A DNA stretch of 64,000 nt from Gracilaria vermiculophylla. Its lineage: Eukaryota > Rhodophyta > Florideophyceae > Gracilariales > Gracilariaceae. The notes beneath the pieces are model-generated. The model had not been told where the DNA came from and ran no database searches. It saw only the letters and a list, made by a program, of their open reading frames with translations. The stretch lies in contig JAHNZQ020000049.1 of NCBI GenBank assembly GCA_019155205.2, positions 2,152,653 to 2,216,652 on the forward strand, written 5' to 3'. Position 1 is the first letter of the stretch, and the number at the start of each line of letters is the position of its first letter. Both the position numbers and the translations under genes were made by a program. This document shows, in pieces, positions 22,276 to 35,249 of this stretch.

Positions 22276-23972
22276 TTAAAAAGCCTCATCGGAGGAGAAC
22301 CTTGCCCCATTATCGTCAGCCCACAAGCTTTCAGCAGCGTTCTTAGGGTTCCGAATGAGAGCGGGCGTGACGCCGGCAAGCCAGGCTTCCCTCTCTTGTG
22401 CCTCATCTGCATTGGCTTTATTGGCAGCGTCGGAGGTATCCAATAAGAGTTTTTCCCCGAGTTTGGTCATGGCAAGGGCAGCGGTAGGATCATCTGATAA
22501 GTTGACAGGTTTCGTTCTGTTCTTCTTCAACCAATCGCGAGCGAATTGCCTGTTCTTCTTTATGACGTGCTCGTTACGTGGCATTGGGCAGGGGTAATGT
22601 CTTCATCCTGGGCGCTCACAGTTCCAACATACACTCAGTGCGAGTGGGACATCTGCACCTGCGCGTGGGCGCGGTTGCTACAAACGGCCCCTGTAATTGT
22701 ATGGAGCGCATGGTTTGAACGAGGAACTACTAGCTGGGGGCCTTCCATACCGTCTTTGTCCGGCAAAATGAACCTCAGCTTCAAAGTCTGACTCAGATTC
22801 GTATTCGTCATCAGCGTAGTTAACAGCAGAAGGTACCGGCCTTCCTCGGTATTAAATCTCATCGGCGGACGGGAGTTCGTCAATATTCCCGATACGCTTT
22901 TGTGTTTCCCTCTAGCGACGATGGTTATACTCTGCGTTGAAGAGTTCTGACATCAGCTTTCGATACGGTAGCGCTTTGGTGTTTGTTTGCGAGAGGACAG
23001 AACGTGCCCAAGGGACTCTTTGAACTGCTTCGGAGAGAATCCACTTCTTGTGTCGTTCTGTTCGGTCTTCCACGTGCGCCATAGGTGTGAGCCTGTCGAT
23101 GTCTTTAATCAGAGCATCTAGGGCCTTGCGGACTGTAATGTCTTTCGAAATAAACTTGGTTATATGTAGGGACCTCAGTTTTGCGGACGCGTCTTCTCTC
23201 GTAGTGTTGGAGGAATAGCGCTCGTTGAAGGCTCCAACAACTGCTCCCCATGACGTGAGCTTATCTTTGACTTCACTCCTGTAGAAATAGAGGGCATCGC
23301 CGACCAAAGAATATGGCAGATATTGTGAACGATCGTTGGTCTTTACCCTTTGATCATTGCAGTACTCCATGAATTCGGATATATGACGGCCACAACCTTC
23401 TTCAAGATCCCCTTTGAATTTGTCCCGAGCGCTTCGGTAGCTGTTAGAGAAAAAGAAGCAGCGCTTGTTCTCATATTGGTCTTCAGCGTTTTCGGCTTTG
23501 GGCGCTGCGATGGCAGCATTGTTCTCTCTATCGAGTGCCTGCGGCTCCTGAAGGCGAAACGGAAGTTGACTTGGAGATGGGGCGCCCGAAGGAGAGTAGA
23601 GAAAAGCATCTCCGTTTTGAACTGCATCTAGATAGTCCATAGCTTTTCTTCGAATCTCTGTCATATCTTTTTGCTCCAAATAGCAGCAATAACGCTTTTA
23701 TCAAGGAGAGATCCAGTCTCAGCGTTCCAAGGGATGATTACTTCTCTGGTTTCCAAAAACGTTCTGATGCGCTTGTAAATATCGTAGTTACTTACAGTGC
23801 TTGGATTCACAAATTGCATTGGTCCTAATTCATCTCGGATAGAGACAAGTAACTCCTCCCCTCTGAGTGATGGGTCCGAAGACATGTAGCTTTCGAAAAG
23901 ATTTTCCAGTCCACGTTGTACGTCATTGAGAAGACGAATAGTGCCAATTGGTTTTGCAGACGCGTTTGACAT
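22276..23972 (-). pseudogene. Copia gag, frame-broken
   Basis: The frame opens with the ATG at 23972, 46 bases inside the 5' LTR border. It runs to 23661, then continues in another frame from 23679 (GCAAAAAGA lies at the junction) to 22912. Helical gag core motifs are visible, such as KFKGDLEEGCGRHISEFM. A third frame holds CWNCERPG, then a stop, then RHYPC, which is a CCHC zinc knuckle with a stop where the His should be (about 22590-22625). The last part ends at 22276. The A5 junction could be an indel or, less likely, a programmed frameshift. Confidence 0.8.
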
Positions 23973-24018
23973 TGTGTAGATTGAATGCGGCTATTAGCTG
24001 CTTGATTTGATTCGCGAA

Positions 24019-24331
24019 TGTCGGCAAACAATAGACGGGTGTTTGTTGCACTGGAAAAGAAACACGAGTTCCTTGACTGTCCACAGGGACGGCGAGCAGA
24101 AGGAGAACGCGAGCAACGACGCGGGTCGTATGCTGTAGCAGTAGTTTACTGGTGCGACTAGGTTCTCTACCAGTCTGTGCTAGACTAGGCAGTTTCGGTA
24201 GACTAAGTACCGCAGCGAATGGTAGCACAACCGTTCTATAGTGCGATATCGATATGACATACTTACGCAGCATCGACAAGAAAGATGCAACGTTGACGAT
24301 AGAGAGTATCGACAGTAGAACCATCTTCACA
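24019..24331 (-). repeat. 5' LTR of the nested Copia
   Basis: 313 bp, the upstream LTR on the element strand. After its border the element strand continues TTCGCGAATCAAATC. This is not complementary to a tRNA 3' end that I recognise, so the primer is unknown. Confidence 0.92.
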
Positions 24332-24336
24332 AAATC
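24332..24336. repeat. Target site duplication, right copy
   Basis: AAATC, the partner of 18690-18694. Confidence 0.88.
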
Positions 24337-25630
24337 TTTCGGGGTATGTACAACGTTTTTGGCTCTCATGACCAGACTGTGAACTGATCCCATCGGTTTT
24401 TGACGTGTCAGGAATGATTTGATCCATCACGTTCACGTGTGTGCAGCGATTTTGAGCTTTTCAAGAATATATTCGATAGCGTAATCAAAATGGGACAGAT
24501 ACGATGCCTATCGTTACACCTTCGTGATTACATGCCGCCTTAATGTTTGCTCAAAAACTTGGTGATTGACTGCAAACAACAGATTGTGGTGATCAGTGTA
24601 CACATGAAGGGGGTCCTCGCCCATAAAGAAGTTTTCCAGATTTCGGAACAATTTCTATAGTGCGTATGCTTTCTTTTATGGTGTACTACATCTTTGCTGA
24701 GAGGCAGAAAATGCTTGACCAACGAAAGCCGGAGGTTGCTGAGCCTGATAATTAACCTCTTTATGCAGTTCCGAATGGTGCACCTGCGTCACCACTCCAG
24801 ACCAGTACTTCTCAGAAGCGTCCGTGATGATACAAATGACGTGATCAGGCTTGAGATCAGACAACGGTACTGCATTGCGCTTTGGCTATTGAAAAGTCTT
24901 GAAGGCTGCTTCGTGCTCTGCTGCCCAGCCTAATCTTGTCAAAGGTATGCGTTAAATAGACTTTCCCGTTCGCTTAGAAAATATCTTCTATGCCTCTTGG
25001 AGCACTTTTCTTAGCTTATATAGCAATTATTTGGCGTCCGGAATGCATTAGCACAGCTACCGGACGCAGTTTAGAAACTCGCAGAGTTCTGCCACGGCTC
25101 TGTTGTATCAATATGTTTAAGAGCCTAAACACTGGGAGGGCCAAGGCGATAACCGTTCTTGTTGATTCTTCTGCCACACCACACCTACTGTTTCTTGAAG
25201 AATGGACTCTTCTTAATGGAGGTAAAGAACCCCTTTTCCACATATCTCTTAAAGAATCGATCCAGTATGTCAATGAGCGTTTCCTCATCATTAGCATGGC
25301 TGATAAAATCAACAATCCATAGTTAGAAGTTATCTTGTAGCTCTGCGGAGGCTGTTCGGACACATCATTGAAAGTGTGGTACTGCATTTGTCAAGCCCAT
25401 GAGTACGCTTTGTAACAAGTATATTCCTGTCGAGCTGATCACACCACACGTATCACAAAAGTCCAGGTCAAGAGAAACTTTCCAATACCCTTGCACAAAA
25501 TTATTAATGACAAAGACCTTACTTTCGGTTAAGTCATGGGTTTCTGAATCGACATAGGGCATTGGCCAGACGATGTTCTCAGTGGCAGAGTTGATCGGAT
25601 TTAGGTCTACAATCATCCTGAACTTTTCTT
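24337..25630 (-). pseudogene. Gypsy reverse transcriptase and RNase H, broken
   Basis: A frame at 25616-25365 shows Ty3/Gypsy RT palm blocks matching the copy at 63968-63609: a DLNPINSATENI block, WPMPYVD, and GYWKVSL. The motif A Asp is replaced by Asn (VINNFVQGYW against AAIDLVSGYW), so catalysis is lost. The RNase H start is readable at 24864-24676, where IITDASEKYWSGVVTQ keeps its Asp. The central part is scrambled by frameshifts. Confidence 0.78.
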
Positions 25631-25652
25631 TTGAGCCAGGTTTCGAAAGAAC

Positions 25653-26141
25653 TTATGGCGCGGCGAGCCACTTTCCCTCTGGATATGGCATCATAAAGTT
25701 CGTGTGCACGAGCTTCTGCATAAATGTATGAAGAAAAATCCAATATGTTGGCGTGTGTATTTGCACGCTTTCATCCTGATTGATTCCGTTGTCTACACAT
25801 TTCAATACCCAACAAATAAAAGAGCCGAGGGCGACTTTCCCAGCCTTAGTCCAAAACCTGCTTTTTTTATTAGAGCTCTCTTCCACACGCTCTACTCCCG
25901 TTTTGGTTACACTACTCTCTCTGCACTTGTCCAGCGATTTGTCCATCGCAGCCCTGAAATTGGCGTAAGAGTCTTCGCTGACACTTAGATACACATCTTT
26001 ATCATCCATGGCATTCTCGTTCTCATTCATGGCGCCGTGCATTTTCACATGCCCCTGCCATTGTGTAGAGACCGGTGAGATCTTGTTGATTTCTTGGTGC
26101 TTTTCGAGCTCCATCTTAGAATATACGAAAAGTACGGGCAT
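25653..26141 (-). pseudogene. Gypsy gag-pol linker region, unassigned
   Basis: An open stretch of about 160 codons between the gag and RT relics. The last 25 residues (HTNFMMPYPEGKWLAAP) align with the RT N-terminus of the copy at the window end (MGFIFPNPGAEWQFAP). The rest, rich in Glu, Lys and Ser, is not recognisable and may correspond to the protease-RT linker. Confidence 0.5.
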
Positions 26142-26286
26142 ATAAACATCCTCATCGACGCGAGAAATCGCAGCTGTAAGTAATAAAGTAATCGGCTTTT
26201 TAAACCTGGAGCGTTCAAGAGATGTCTGCCTATGACAATCTCAGATGTCCGCTCATTGGCTACCTACCAATCGACATTACAAAGGA

Positions 26287-27482
26287 TCATTTTTTCTCAT
26301 GACGGAGTTCTAGCATCACGTGATCAATGACTTTGAGATGGCATGTGGTTGGTGGTGAGGCTTCATTGAAGATATCAAATGTGGCTTGTCGTGCGAGCTT
26401 ATGAATAAACGCCATACCATCAAGCTTGCAAAGCTGATGGTACACTTCTTTTGGTCGGATGTGTGCAGAAGCACCCTGATTTGCTGTGACTCCCGTCTTA
26501 AGCGTTTCCGTACAGAACAAACTGTCGAAAACAGCAGAGGAAAGATGATCATCGTCACAAAGCTTCTTCATAGAACCTGAGCCTTTGACTGCTGCGTTCC
26601 GGTTCTCTCTGAATTCGTTCAGCAGCGGCTAGACTTATTCTGTTGTCGAGTTCTGACAGTCACGCATGTACTGTCTCTTCCCCTGACAATTCGATGTATT
26701 CAAACAGAAAGGCGTTTCTCGCTTGTGATTGAAATTCAGCTTGTCGTCACCACTGTCACGCTTTCGCCTCTTTGAGGGCGTGGTGGTCTCCTGGCTACTA
26801 GAAAGCATTCTCTCCTTCAGAACATTGCTTTGGTTGAGATACATGTATTTGTACTTCCGTGCCTCGTCTGCAAGTCGCCTCAAGTTGGCTCCAAATTTTT
26901 TCTTATGGAGCCCAGCATGCGAATCAATTCGCAGTATACCTTCCATGTGATCCCAAAAGCGAAGCGGGCGTACGCGTTCACGAATATGTTTGATGGCGAT
27001 TTCAGGATTCTTTGTTATTGCATCACTATATTCATGATCACGAAGAGTATTACGGTATTTGACTACCAAATTGAAGACTCGCCCATGAGCATCATCAATA
27101 TCCAAGTACATCCTGATTTTTTTCGATAATCATGTCCTAATAATCGTCTCTAATCATGCTTTGGGCAATCTTTGCCTTCTCTTGGAGAACGTTTCCGATC
27201 GTATCATCGATGACGTCTATTTATAGACGCTGCTTTGATGAAATTTCCTTCAAGCATAGTCTGCATCACAGTCTCGGTAACACCCATCTGTAGTGTAACC
27301 GGATTGATGTTGAGGCCGTCCTTGTTCCCCTCGGCTAGCTGTTCTTTGTAGCGCTTGCGTTTGCGCATGAATTAAGTGATTAAGGCTAAAACAATCTCTT
27401 CTAGTTGGGGAGCCTCGATGCCCACCACAGTCATCTGCTGCACGTCAACTTCGGTGTCCGTCGCCTGCTTCTTCTTTCTCAT
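26287..27482 (-). pseudogene. Gypsy gag relic
   Basis: It starts with the ATG at 27482 (MRKKKQATDTEV), passes a stop near 27375 and continues as an RKRKRYKEQLAEGN block and then a longer frame at 27111-26635. The latter ends with a Cys-rich segment, FCLNTSNCQGKRQYMRDC, resembling gag zinc knuckles in which the His position has changed to Gln. A further frame, 26571-26287, contains a protease-linker-like PKEVYHQLCK block. The protein would package element RNA. Confidence 0.65.
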
Positions 27483-27489
27483 CACAGAG

Positions 27490-29955
27490 CGCACAACCAC
27501 ACAAAACGTTTTCCAGAACAGTTAGAAATATGCGGACTAGCGAGGCTTCGGTGGTCCGCGAGAATAATCTTCGGGCGTACACTCAGATTCTTCCACATCA
27601 GGGTGAACACGACGGCAAATATGTAGAGCAAAACCCACGACAGGATTTTCCTAAAGGATTTCGAGACCTCGATTTCTTGTGAGAGTAGTCTCAGAGGATG
27701 GGCCCTTCAAGAACTGTCGAAGCATGCATACCTGTCCGGAATGCAGCTGGATATACATATGGAGTTTTGTGTGCATCAAAGTGGAGATGTTTGGGTCCAA
27801 GTAAGGACGCTCCCAGGAAGGAGATAATAGAGAAAATCTAGATGGTAAAAAGGGAGATTGCAACGCGATTAAAAAAAAGAAAAAGGGCACAACGGCGAAA
27901 AATAACCAAAGGCGGGACGTAGGACAATTACATAAATTAATTAAAATCCTTTTATTGCATCAGATACACATCAGTAGATGGATGCATCTCCTCAACGAAG
28001 CCAAACAAAGAGTAGTTCGTGCTTTGCGGCGTATGTTCACGAAGAGAATTTTGTTCCATAAGGTAATTTTAAGTCAGAGCGGAGTACAGTTAACTTTAAC
28101 TTTAATGTAGAAGAAAACTGCCTGCCATACGTCGCCTAAACACTGGATCTGCGCTGCAATGAAAATGGGAACTACTATGCTGTACAAACACTGCAGTTCT
28201 CAATGTGGTAAACCCGCTTAGAAAAATCGTCACGATGGCGGGTCGACAAGGGGCATGCGGCTGGTCGGCTTTGCACTTCGGCGTGAGGTCAATAAATTAC
28301 TGAAAGTTTTCCAAATCCTATCCCGGAATCACAATCAAATTATTGATGAGCAATTCGGTTCTAGGCCATTTTCTGTTTCAGAACTCTCAGGAGACACTTC
28401 ACTGGGAGCAGTTTGCACAGCAAAAGACTTTCAGAAAGAGCGGAGAAAAACAAGAGAACGAGTGATTTTTCTAACACTGTCTGCCTCTACCAACGCGAGG
28501 CACCGAGAGCGTCGAAAGCTGTAACTACTTTTAGAAGAAGAAGACCCTATGCTGCTGAAAACAATGCAAATCTTCCATTCGCATCCCAGCGTAGGAGAAC
28601 AGGTAAAGTCAGCTCGCACGTCGCTAGAAAAAGCACAATTTATCGTGCTCGGAGGAAAAAAAGAGCAGCTTGATGAGGGCATTGGGCTTCAAACTTGAAG
28701 TAAGAGCTTCTCCATATCTGGTAGCCTGAGAACAGTGACCCAGAAAAAAGTGGTGTTATTAAACCGAAATTTCCATTTTCGTTCGGTTCCAAATAAAATG
28801 TGCTGTGAAAGATGGGATTTTTCATTTTGCGAAACGTTTCTCAAAGCGAAAATGGAGATAGCTTCCGAGTTGAGTTACGTCTCAGTTTTTCAACGTGTGC
28901 ATTACCTTTTGTAAAATCTATCGCTTGTGTGAACCACGAGTTTTGCGTAATCCATCTATCCTGGATTTCTTGGCTCTTTTAGAAACGGAAGAATGGTATT
29001 GAGACCAACAGAAGCACTGGACTGTACAGCTTAACCGGCCGAAAACTAAACGCTCATCAGGGCACAGTTCTCTGTTTTGAAAAACGTTTCTCTAACTAAG
29101 GAAAATAATATACAAACCGGCAAAAACGTTTTAATCTTGCATATAAACGCAGGAGAAAACGGAGTCTGTGGTGATGAACCATCTCATGCACGAAACCGGC
29201 ATAGTACGTTAACTGTAATGCATTAAAATCAGAAATATAGCATGGGTCAATCATAAACTTTTGTATAAGTGTATAAGAATGAAGAAAACATTACTTTTAA
29301 CAGATAATCATAGACAAAAAACGCGTTACATGGTTTGCGAACATGACGTGCTGGAAAATACCATTGGAACACAGTCATGGTTTTTGATAAAGAATATTTT
29401 AACTCGGATTGTCCTAATTGTTTAACTTTTTCAAGGTACGAACTTAAAGAAAATCTAATGATTGGGAAAAATAATCTGGAGAAGAATACTTGATGGTACG
29501 GGTTGGACTTCATGAATGTCTGAAACCATATATTGCGTGTAATAAAAGATAATTAGGGTCCGTATGATACCAAAACGTTTATGCAACTAGATGTTACTTT
29601 TTGGATATTGAACGCGCGAAAAAAACTTAGTTTCCCCGCATTAAAATTCTCCGACGCATATATACAATTTTATGAAAGAGTGTTTGCAAAAAGAGAATAT
29701 AAAGGTAGTAGACGTTTATGTGCAATATAAAAACTGGAACCACATTAAGCATTTATGATTATTGTTGTCAAATATTTTAGGGCTGTTAAAGTCAGTTTGA
29801 GACAGGTTTTGATTTAGAAAATGCAAAAACATTGCTATTGTGATATACTAATTTCTAAAACTCGTTGCTACGCTAATTCAATACCAAAACGCTTCGAAAG
29901 CGTCATTCATCAAAACGGTGTTATAAAGGGAGCGAAATACATCATGGTTTGGCAT
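27490..29955. other. Spacer without a supportable gene
   Basis: Presumably holds the unrecognised 5' LTR of the Gypsy relic. A plus-strand frame at 28255-28524 and an overlapping one at 28413-28673 show no domain. From 28700 to 29950 the DNA is AT-rich with no visible structure. Confidence 0.4.
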
Positions 29956-30610
29956 GCGGCGTGGCCGTTTTGACAAAAGTCAAAACTAATTATTGGCAAC
30001 TAAGTAGAACTGCGAAATTATAATTGATGCCAACTCGCTGCTATAAGCAGCATGGCTGGAGCCACCATTCCGAGCACTGGCGCCATGTGGATTGCGGGCG
30101 AGGAGTGGGGGCTCCACACCATAGTTAGAGAAGTACGTGAACTCCTCCCTCCATTACTTAGAAAAGCTATGTACCTTCTGGCAAAGTTCTGACCCCTACA
30201 GGTTTTGTAGTAAACCCCCAGACTATCCGGCTAAACCAAGAGACAACTTTGACCCACAAGCGCTGCATACACTTTTTCCAATCAATTGGCGTAAGCTTGC
30301 CGGCCATCCTGTACCTATAGACGTTTCTTGCTGCCGTTAGTGTCTTACGTACCATTGGGTCTCTTCTTCTAATACGAACCACTCCTGCCAGCCATAGACC
30401 AGTCGCCCCCTTTTTGCCTCGCAACCGGTTCCGCGAGCACTGCTCGATATATACTTCACACATTTGGGTATCCGAACTTAGAAAGTGAGGGTACCTATCG
30501 ATAACATGAAAACAGAAGATCCAAACGGAAGAAGAAATTTGAGTACCGATTGGTTCCGACATTTGTTGCAAAACGATCCCCTCACATCATTTTCCCAAAC
30601 AGACTAGATT

Positions 30611-32970
30611 CATGAACGCAGAGAGAGATGTAAAAACTCGTCCGTTGGTAGGAGAACACACCTTTCCCCCTGAAAGCCCAATTATAGATAAGTCAAAATA
30701 TTTGCAACTGGTAGAGCTGCCATGGGATCCAAAGATGATGAGACTAATGGGGACGGCTCATCGGACTTGTAGCACAATTACCGACTGAATCCGAAAGAAA
30801 AAATGTACAAAACAAATTGGAACGAAAAACAAGCTACAGAGTCCGGCTCGGCGACTTCCAATTCCAACTCCGAAACGCTTCTCTCGACGGACAAAGAGAA
30901 ACACCACAAACGAAGACGGCGAGAGTATTACAGCCGTAATGGAAAACGTCGCCGTATGAAATAAACCAATCAGCATACATCATCAGATTCAGATTGTGAT
31001 AATGAAACCCAGCAGGTACTGCAGCTATTGAATAACCTGTTCACGAATTATTTTTAATACTGCGCCTACAGGCGGGCCAAATGCAAAGCCCTATATACGG
31101 AAAAGTTGGTGTATATATATATATATATCTAAGCGGTATCGCTGCCGTAATATTCAAATGAGAGATATGAACCTCACTGGTGATAAACGCATCGCAATAC
31201 TAGGGATACCTCAACGGTTCAAGCTTGCACGTGAACAAAATGTCTTCGGAAGGTACTTTCGTGTGACGTTTTCAATTCTACATCACTAGACCAGCTGGTT
31301 CCTTGGCATACTGTAGTATGAAAGGAAAGCAAACTGCGATTGACGAGGATAATACGGAGAGGCTACGCGCCTACTGCCAAGTGGTGAACTATCTGTTGCA
31401 AACTTACTCAACCGGTCAGATTCTTCAAGATGCCTAATCAGAGGTATTGGATTGGCGACAACGTGCTGCGGGGACCGCATTGTACTTCTCTAAGATATTG
31501 TTTGCCACTGCCATTTGGCACAGTAAGATCTTCACTACAACTCGGTAGAAGTTATTATACGCTGAAAACCTGGATAAGGCCATCAGAGTGTAGGTGGGGA
31601 ACAATTTGTAAAATTATCTTTCGCTGGATTTCAACTCCATTGCCAGGTATACCCAAGGAATAAGTGACCTCCACCAGAGCTGGACGACGCATTCAGATAC
31701 CAATACGTGTCCCATCTCAGGAGAAACTGAAAGCCAAAACGGTGCTTGTCGTGAAGTACTCCTTTGACTCGGAAGGAAAACTACCGAGCAGTTTAGAGTG
31801 GACAGCAAAATTAGTCTACTGGGCAGATGCTAACAATTTCCAGGCGGTTAGCACCTCCTCCAACTGGTCTTTTACTTTAATCTCCATCCTAGAAATGGTG
31901 ACGCCACCTCTTGTACGATCTGGCTCTAATCAGGCGTTGTTCGCCGTGCCTTATGGGATGCAAATCCAAGGATGCCAAAAGGCGTCGTACCGAACGACAA
32001 TATGGCAAGCTATACAGGAATCGCAAGCCCCACTGGATATATTTGCGTCATTAGTCATCAACAAGCCATCAAAGACTAATTTCTTGTGTTAGGTTTGCCA
32101 ATCACCCTATTTTTTGTCTACAGCACATCCCATTGTGCCCCCGTGTCGACGCGCAACTCTCCTCTAAGTTATAAAGAAGCAACAGCAGTAGATGACATGG
32201 ACACCAAAGATATGAAGACCGCAACCATATGGGATAGGTGCCAACCGACGATGACCGCTGCAGCATCAGGCACGGAACATCCGATTCGTCACAGACCCAT
32301 ATTTTAAGACGGTAAATCCCAAAGAAGACCCATAAGAAGAAAACGTATAACGGTTGGACATAAGACCGCCCTCGATCGAATCCCAAATTGCGGCGACATA
32401 GATCACTGAAAATGTAGGACGGGTGGAAACCAAATGGTGGTCGACGAAGCACGGGACACCGAACGGGCAAACGCGACTTGATTCGTACCGTATGATAGCT
32501 ATAGACTCGATCCAATCCATGGAGTCTCACTTTACAAGTTCCACCCTATATAGCAATCCTAAGCACTGGGACTGGACCGTGTCTGTTGGCCAAGTAGCTG
32601 TTACAAATTTTAAGTTTTCATCAGTTTCAGCACTTGCATCTGCCAAACCTTTTGGTATATGCAAATTGACAGCCACCTTTCATCAATCACTCTATTTGAC
32701 TTCAGATAATGGTGAGGATATTGACCGTCCAGATACAGTATATTGTCGTCATCCAACTGGCAACAGACTGTATCCTGCGTACATCGTTCATTGCCCGCCA
32801 CGAAAGAGCGATTTGCCACTGTACCGATTCATATGCTCTCCACAAGGGCATCTGTATCGCCTTAATATGCCATTCTTTTCGGGACAAAATAACCAAGACG
32901 TAATGAACATTCGACACATGAAGTTAGAATATCTAGCAAGGTACGTCTCGCCCACGATGTGGTGTTAAAA
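30611..32970 (+). pseudogene. Gypsy gag-like remnants
   Basis: Frames change often. A start (MNAERDVKTRP) at 30611 leads into Pro/Ser-rich and Arg/Lys-rich stretches. Longer open pieces lie at 31664-32092 and 32423-32968. None has a recognisable zinc knuckle. Assignment to gag rests on position between the leader and RT. A TA run interrupts near 31112-31128. Confidence 0.4.
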
Positions 32971-33389
32971 GCATCTCACCAAATAGTTGTCTCAGTTATA
33001 TATGTGACCGACCTGGATTTTTTTCGCAACAAAATGACCGCGGGCTATTGTATCGTCATTTCACCTTACTGGCTAGTGCGATCGTGGATATAACCCCGAA
33101 TGTATCTTTCAAAGTGTGTTTCAAAAATGTCCATGACAACGAGCTGAACATTCTAAAACGGACCATTCTCGGCTGTGCGCTCTCTGAATGAAGCGCAGAT
33201 CTTGGCTTTTCACCGAGAATGGTCAGCAAGGACGGCGACCCTAAAGAGGGATAGGCAGACATCAATTTCAAACACCAAAAGAATCAGAATAAAACTTGAG
33301 AGGAGAATGTCCAAATTAGACTTGAAGGAGACGTCTTGCGAGGCAAAATTGTCGACCTATTAGAACCATTCAGCTGTATATGGTAGAGC

Positions 33390-34450
33390 TGGTTAGGGTC
33401 GATGAAGGCTATAAAGAACCAGATTGAACTCACCCCTTAAGCTAAAGGAATCCATCAGGCTCCGTATGGCGCGGGACGAAAAGCCCAAGAAGTAAATCTT
33501 CAAGACGTTTCCCACATGGTTAAGGAAAGCGTGATTGAACCTGTCACTTACGAGTGGGACAGCATAGTTCTTTTGGTCCATGAGAAAGAATACACCTGAA
33601 TGAGCTTTTGCGTTGTCAACCGAAAGGTGAATGAACTGGCAGTGAGAGACGTTTACCTGATACCAAGGATGGACGACTGCGTTGACTCGCTTGGATATCG
33701 AAAAGTATTTACTACATAAGATTCCAATTCTGGCACCTGGAAAGTGAAGATTGCCGAGAATGAAAGGACAAAACGACGTTCACGGGCCTCGTGGCTCTCT
33801 ATCGGTTTGGATAGATGCCATTCGGTTTGCGAAGCGCACCCGCCTTTTCTCAGAGGGCTTTGGCCGTCATCTGTTCGAGGGTTAAATGGAAAACGCGGTT
33901 GGTATACATCGACGATGTCGTTATCTACTCCCGCACGAACAGGTATCACTTTCAACGTTTGAAAACTGTACGTAGCTTGATCCAACAGTCCAGAGTGACT
34001 TTGGAGCTGAAGAAGTATATGTTTTTGGACCACAAGGTAGAGGAAATGAGGCAAATTATAAGTCCCGACGGATTAGAAGTCGCCCAAAAGAAACATTCAT
34101 GCGGTCCGAGAAGTGAAGATTACAAGAAAGCGGACGGATATCCGTTCCTCTATTGGCTAATGTAACGAATACCGTTGGGTTTTGAAGAAATTTGCAACGA
34201 ATCTAAACTTCTTGACTAGGGGATTACAAAAAGACCACCCGGAAAATTTTGATAATGTAGAGGGGGACGAGGTACAGGCTTTCCTGACCCTAGAGGCTGT
34301 GCTTCTCATCCCACCGGTGTTTGCCATGCCAGAGTCAGGACTCCCGTTCACGTTGGATACTGACGCCTCACCCATTCATAAAAGGTGTTGCCGCATACAG
34401 GTGGAAAGGATGGAAATAAATCACAGACTTGATATTGGAGCAGAGATCTG
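33390..34450 (+). pseudogene. Ty3/Gypsy reverse transcriptase, broken
   Basis: Successive frames give the classic RT blocks. These are an HQAPYGAGRKAQE start, VNRKVNELAVRDVYLIPRMDD, then MPFGLRSAPAFSQ, and the catalytic LVYIDDVVIYSR near 33900-33935 with both Asp kept. IISPDGLEVAQKK and the RNase H entry PFTLDTDASP follow. At least four frameshifts or stops separate them. The lineage is the mainstream Ty3/Gypsy type, whose RT catalytic box is (Y/V)xDD. Confidence 0.88.
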
Positions 34451-35249
34451 ACAGTGGCGTAGTAGAACTAATGCATGAAGGAAAAAGAATGCCTTGCGGT
34501 AGATTGGAGAATTGCTCATGATTAGGATTTACCTGTATGAAGTAACGTTCACCTTTCGGTTGGAACACGACGCCTTGAGGTGAACTCCTGGCCTTGCGTA
34601 TGCATCCTGACGGCTAGTCAGATAGAGATTGTGACTGTCGGTATTTGATTACGAAGTACAACACCAACCGGGAATATAGCACATTTTGGAGGAGGGGTGT
34701 CACGCCTGCAAACCGATGGGGTGAAAGAAGAACCAATATCAGCCGAATAATCGTATTTAACGATGGAACCAACTGGAAAAGAGGAAAAAAACGCCAGTAT
34801 GGAACTTAAATGGGGCCTTTCGGAATGAAGAAGATTTTTAAGACACAATGGTACCTCTCTTGTCGGTGACGAAAACCCTTACGGAGCCCATCACCACCGT
34901 AGACTTCTTGCAAGAGCAAGCGACCAACCGGTATGGCAACAAATAGCTCCCATGTATTGGTCAAAAATTGACTCAGGTTGACTTCGATCACGAGGAGTAC
35001 CTGGTGCGGAGATCTACTCTACTTAAGCTGCTATAAAAACTGGTCTACGAGTCGCTACATCAACGGAGTTTGTGCGTAGGACATTTTTCTGTGCTTTTGG
35101 GCCATCCAGTTAGTTCCTGGACGCATTCATGGCTGTGGTAAGAGATTTACTAACCCCTGTTGGCATATGACATTCAAAGCTTTTGGCTATCTCTTAGCCT
35201 CGTGTCAAGACCCGGTACGGGTTGCATAAGCACAGAAATACGTGAACGT

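Larger units (their letters stand above)
18695..24331 (-). mobile_element. Full-length Copia LTR retrotransposon, nested
   Basis: The 5637-bp element lies on the minus strand. Its two 313-bp LTRs (18695-19007 and 24019-24331) have canonical TG...CA ends, and AAATC duplications flank it. Internal order is gag, protease, integrase, reverse transcriptase, RNase H, which defines Copia. By eye the LTRs differ at about 17 positions, mostly transitions, or roughly 95% identity. The coding parts are nearly continuous but carry shifts and stops, so it is probably inactive. It sits between RNase H and integrase of the older Gypsy element. Confidence 0.93.
17150..27482 (-). mobile_element. Ty3/Gypsy chromovirus-like relic split by a nested Copia
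   Basis: Reading from right to left, gag starts at the ATG at 27482. Then come reverse transcriptase (about 25620-25000), RNase H (about 24870-24340), the nested Copia (18695-24331) and integrase with its C-terminal module (18680 to about 17150). Order RT-RH-IN is that of Ty3/Gypsy. The protein is closely related to the pol at 61062-64000. Without the nested insertion the internal region is about 4.7 kb, normal for the group. Many stops and shifts break it. LTRs were not identified by eye. Confidence 0.82.
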
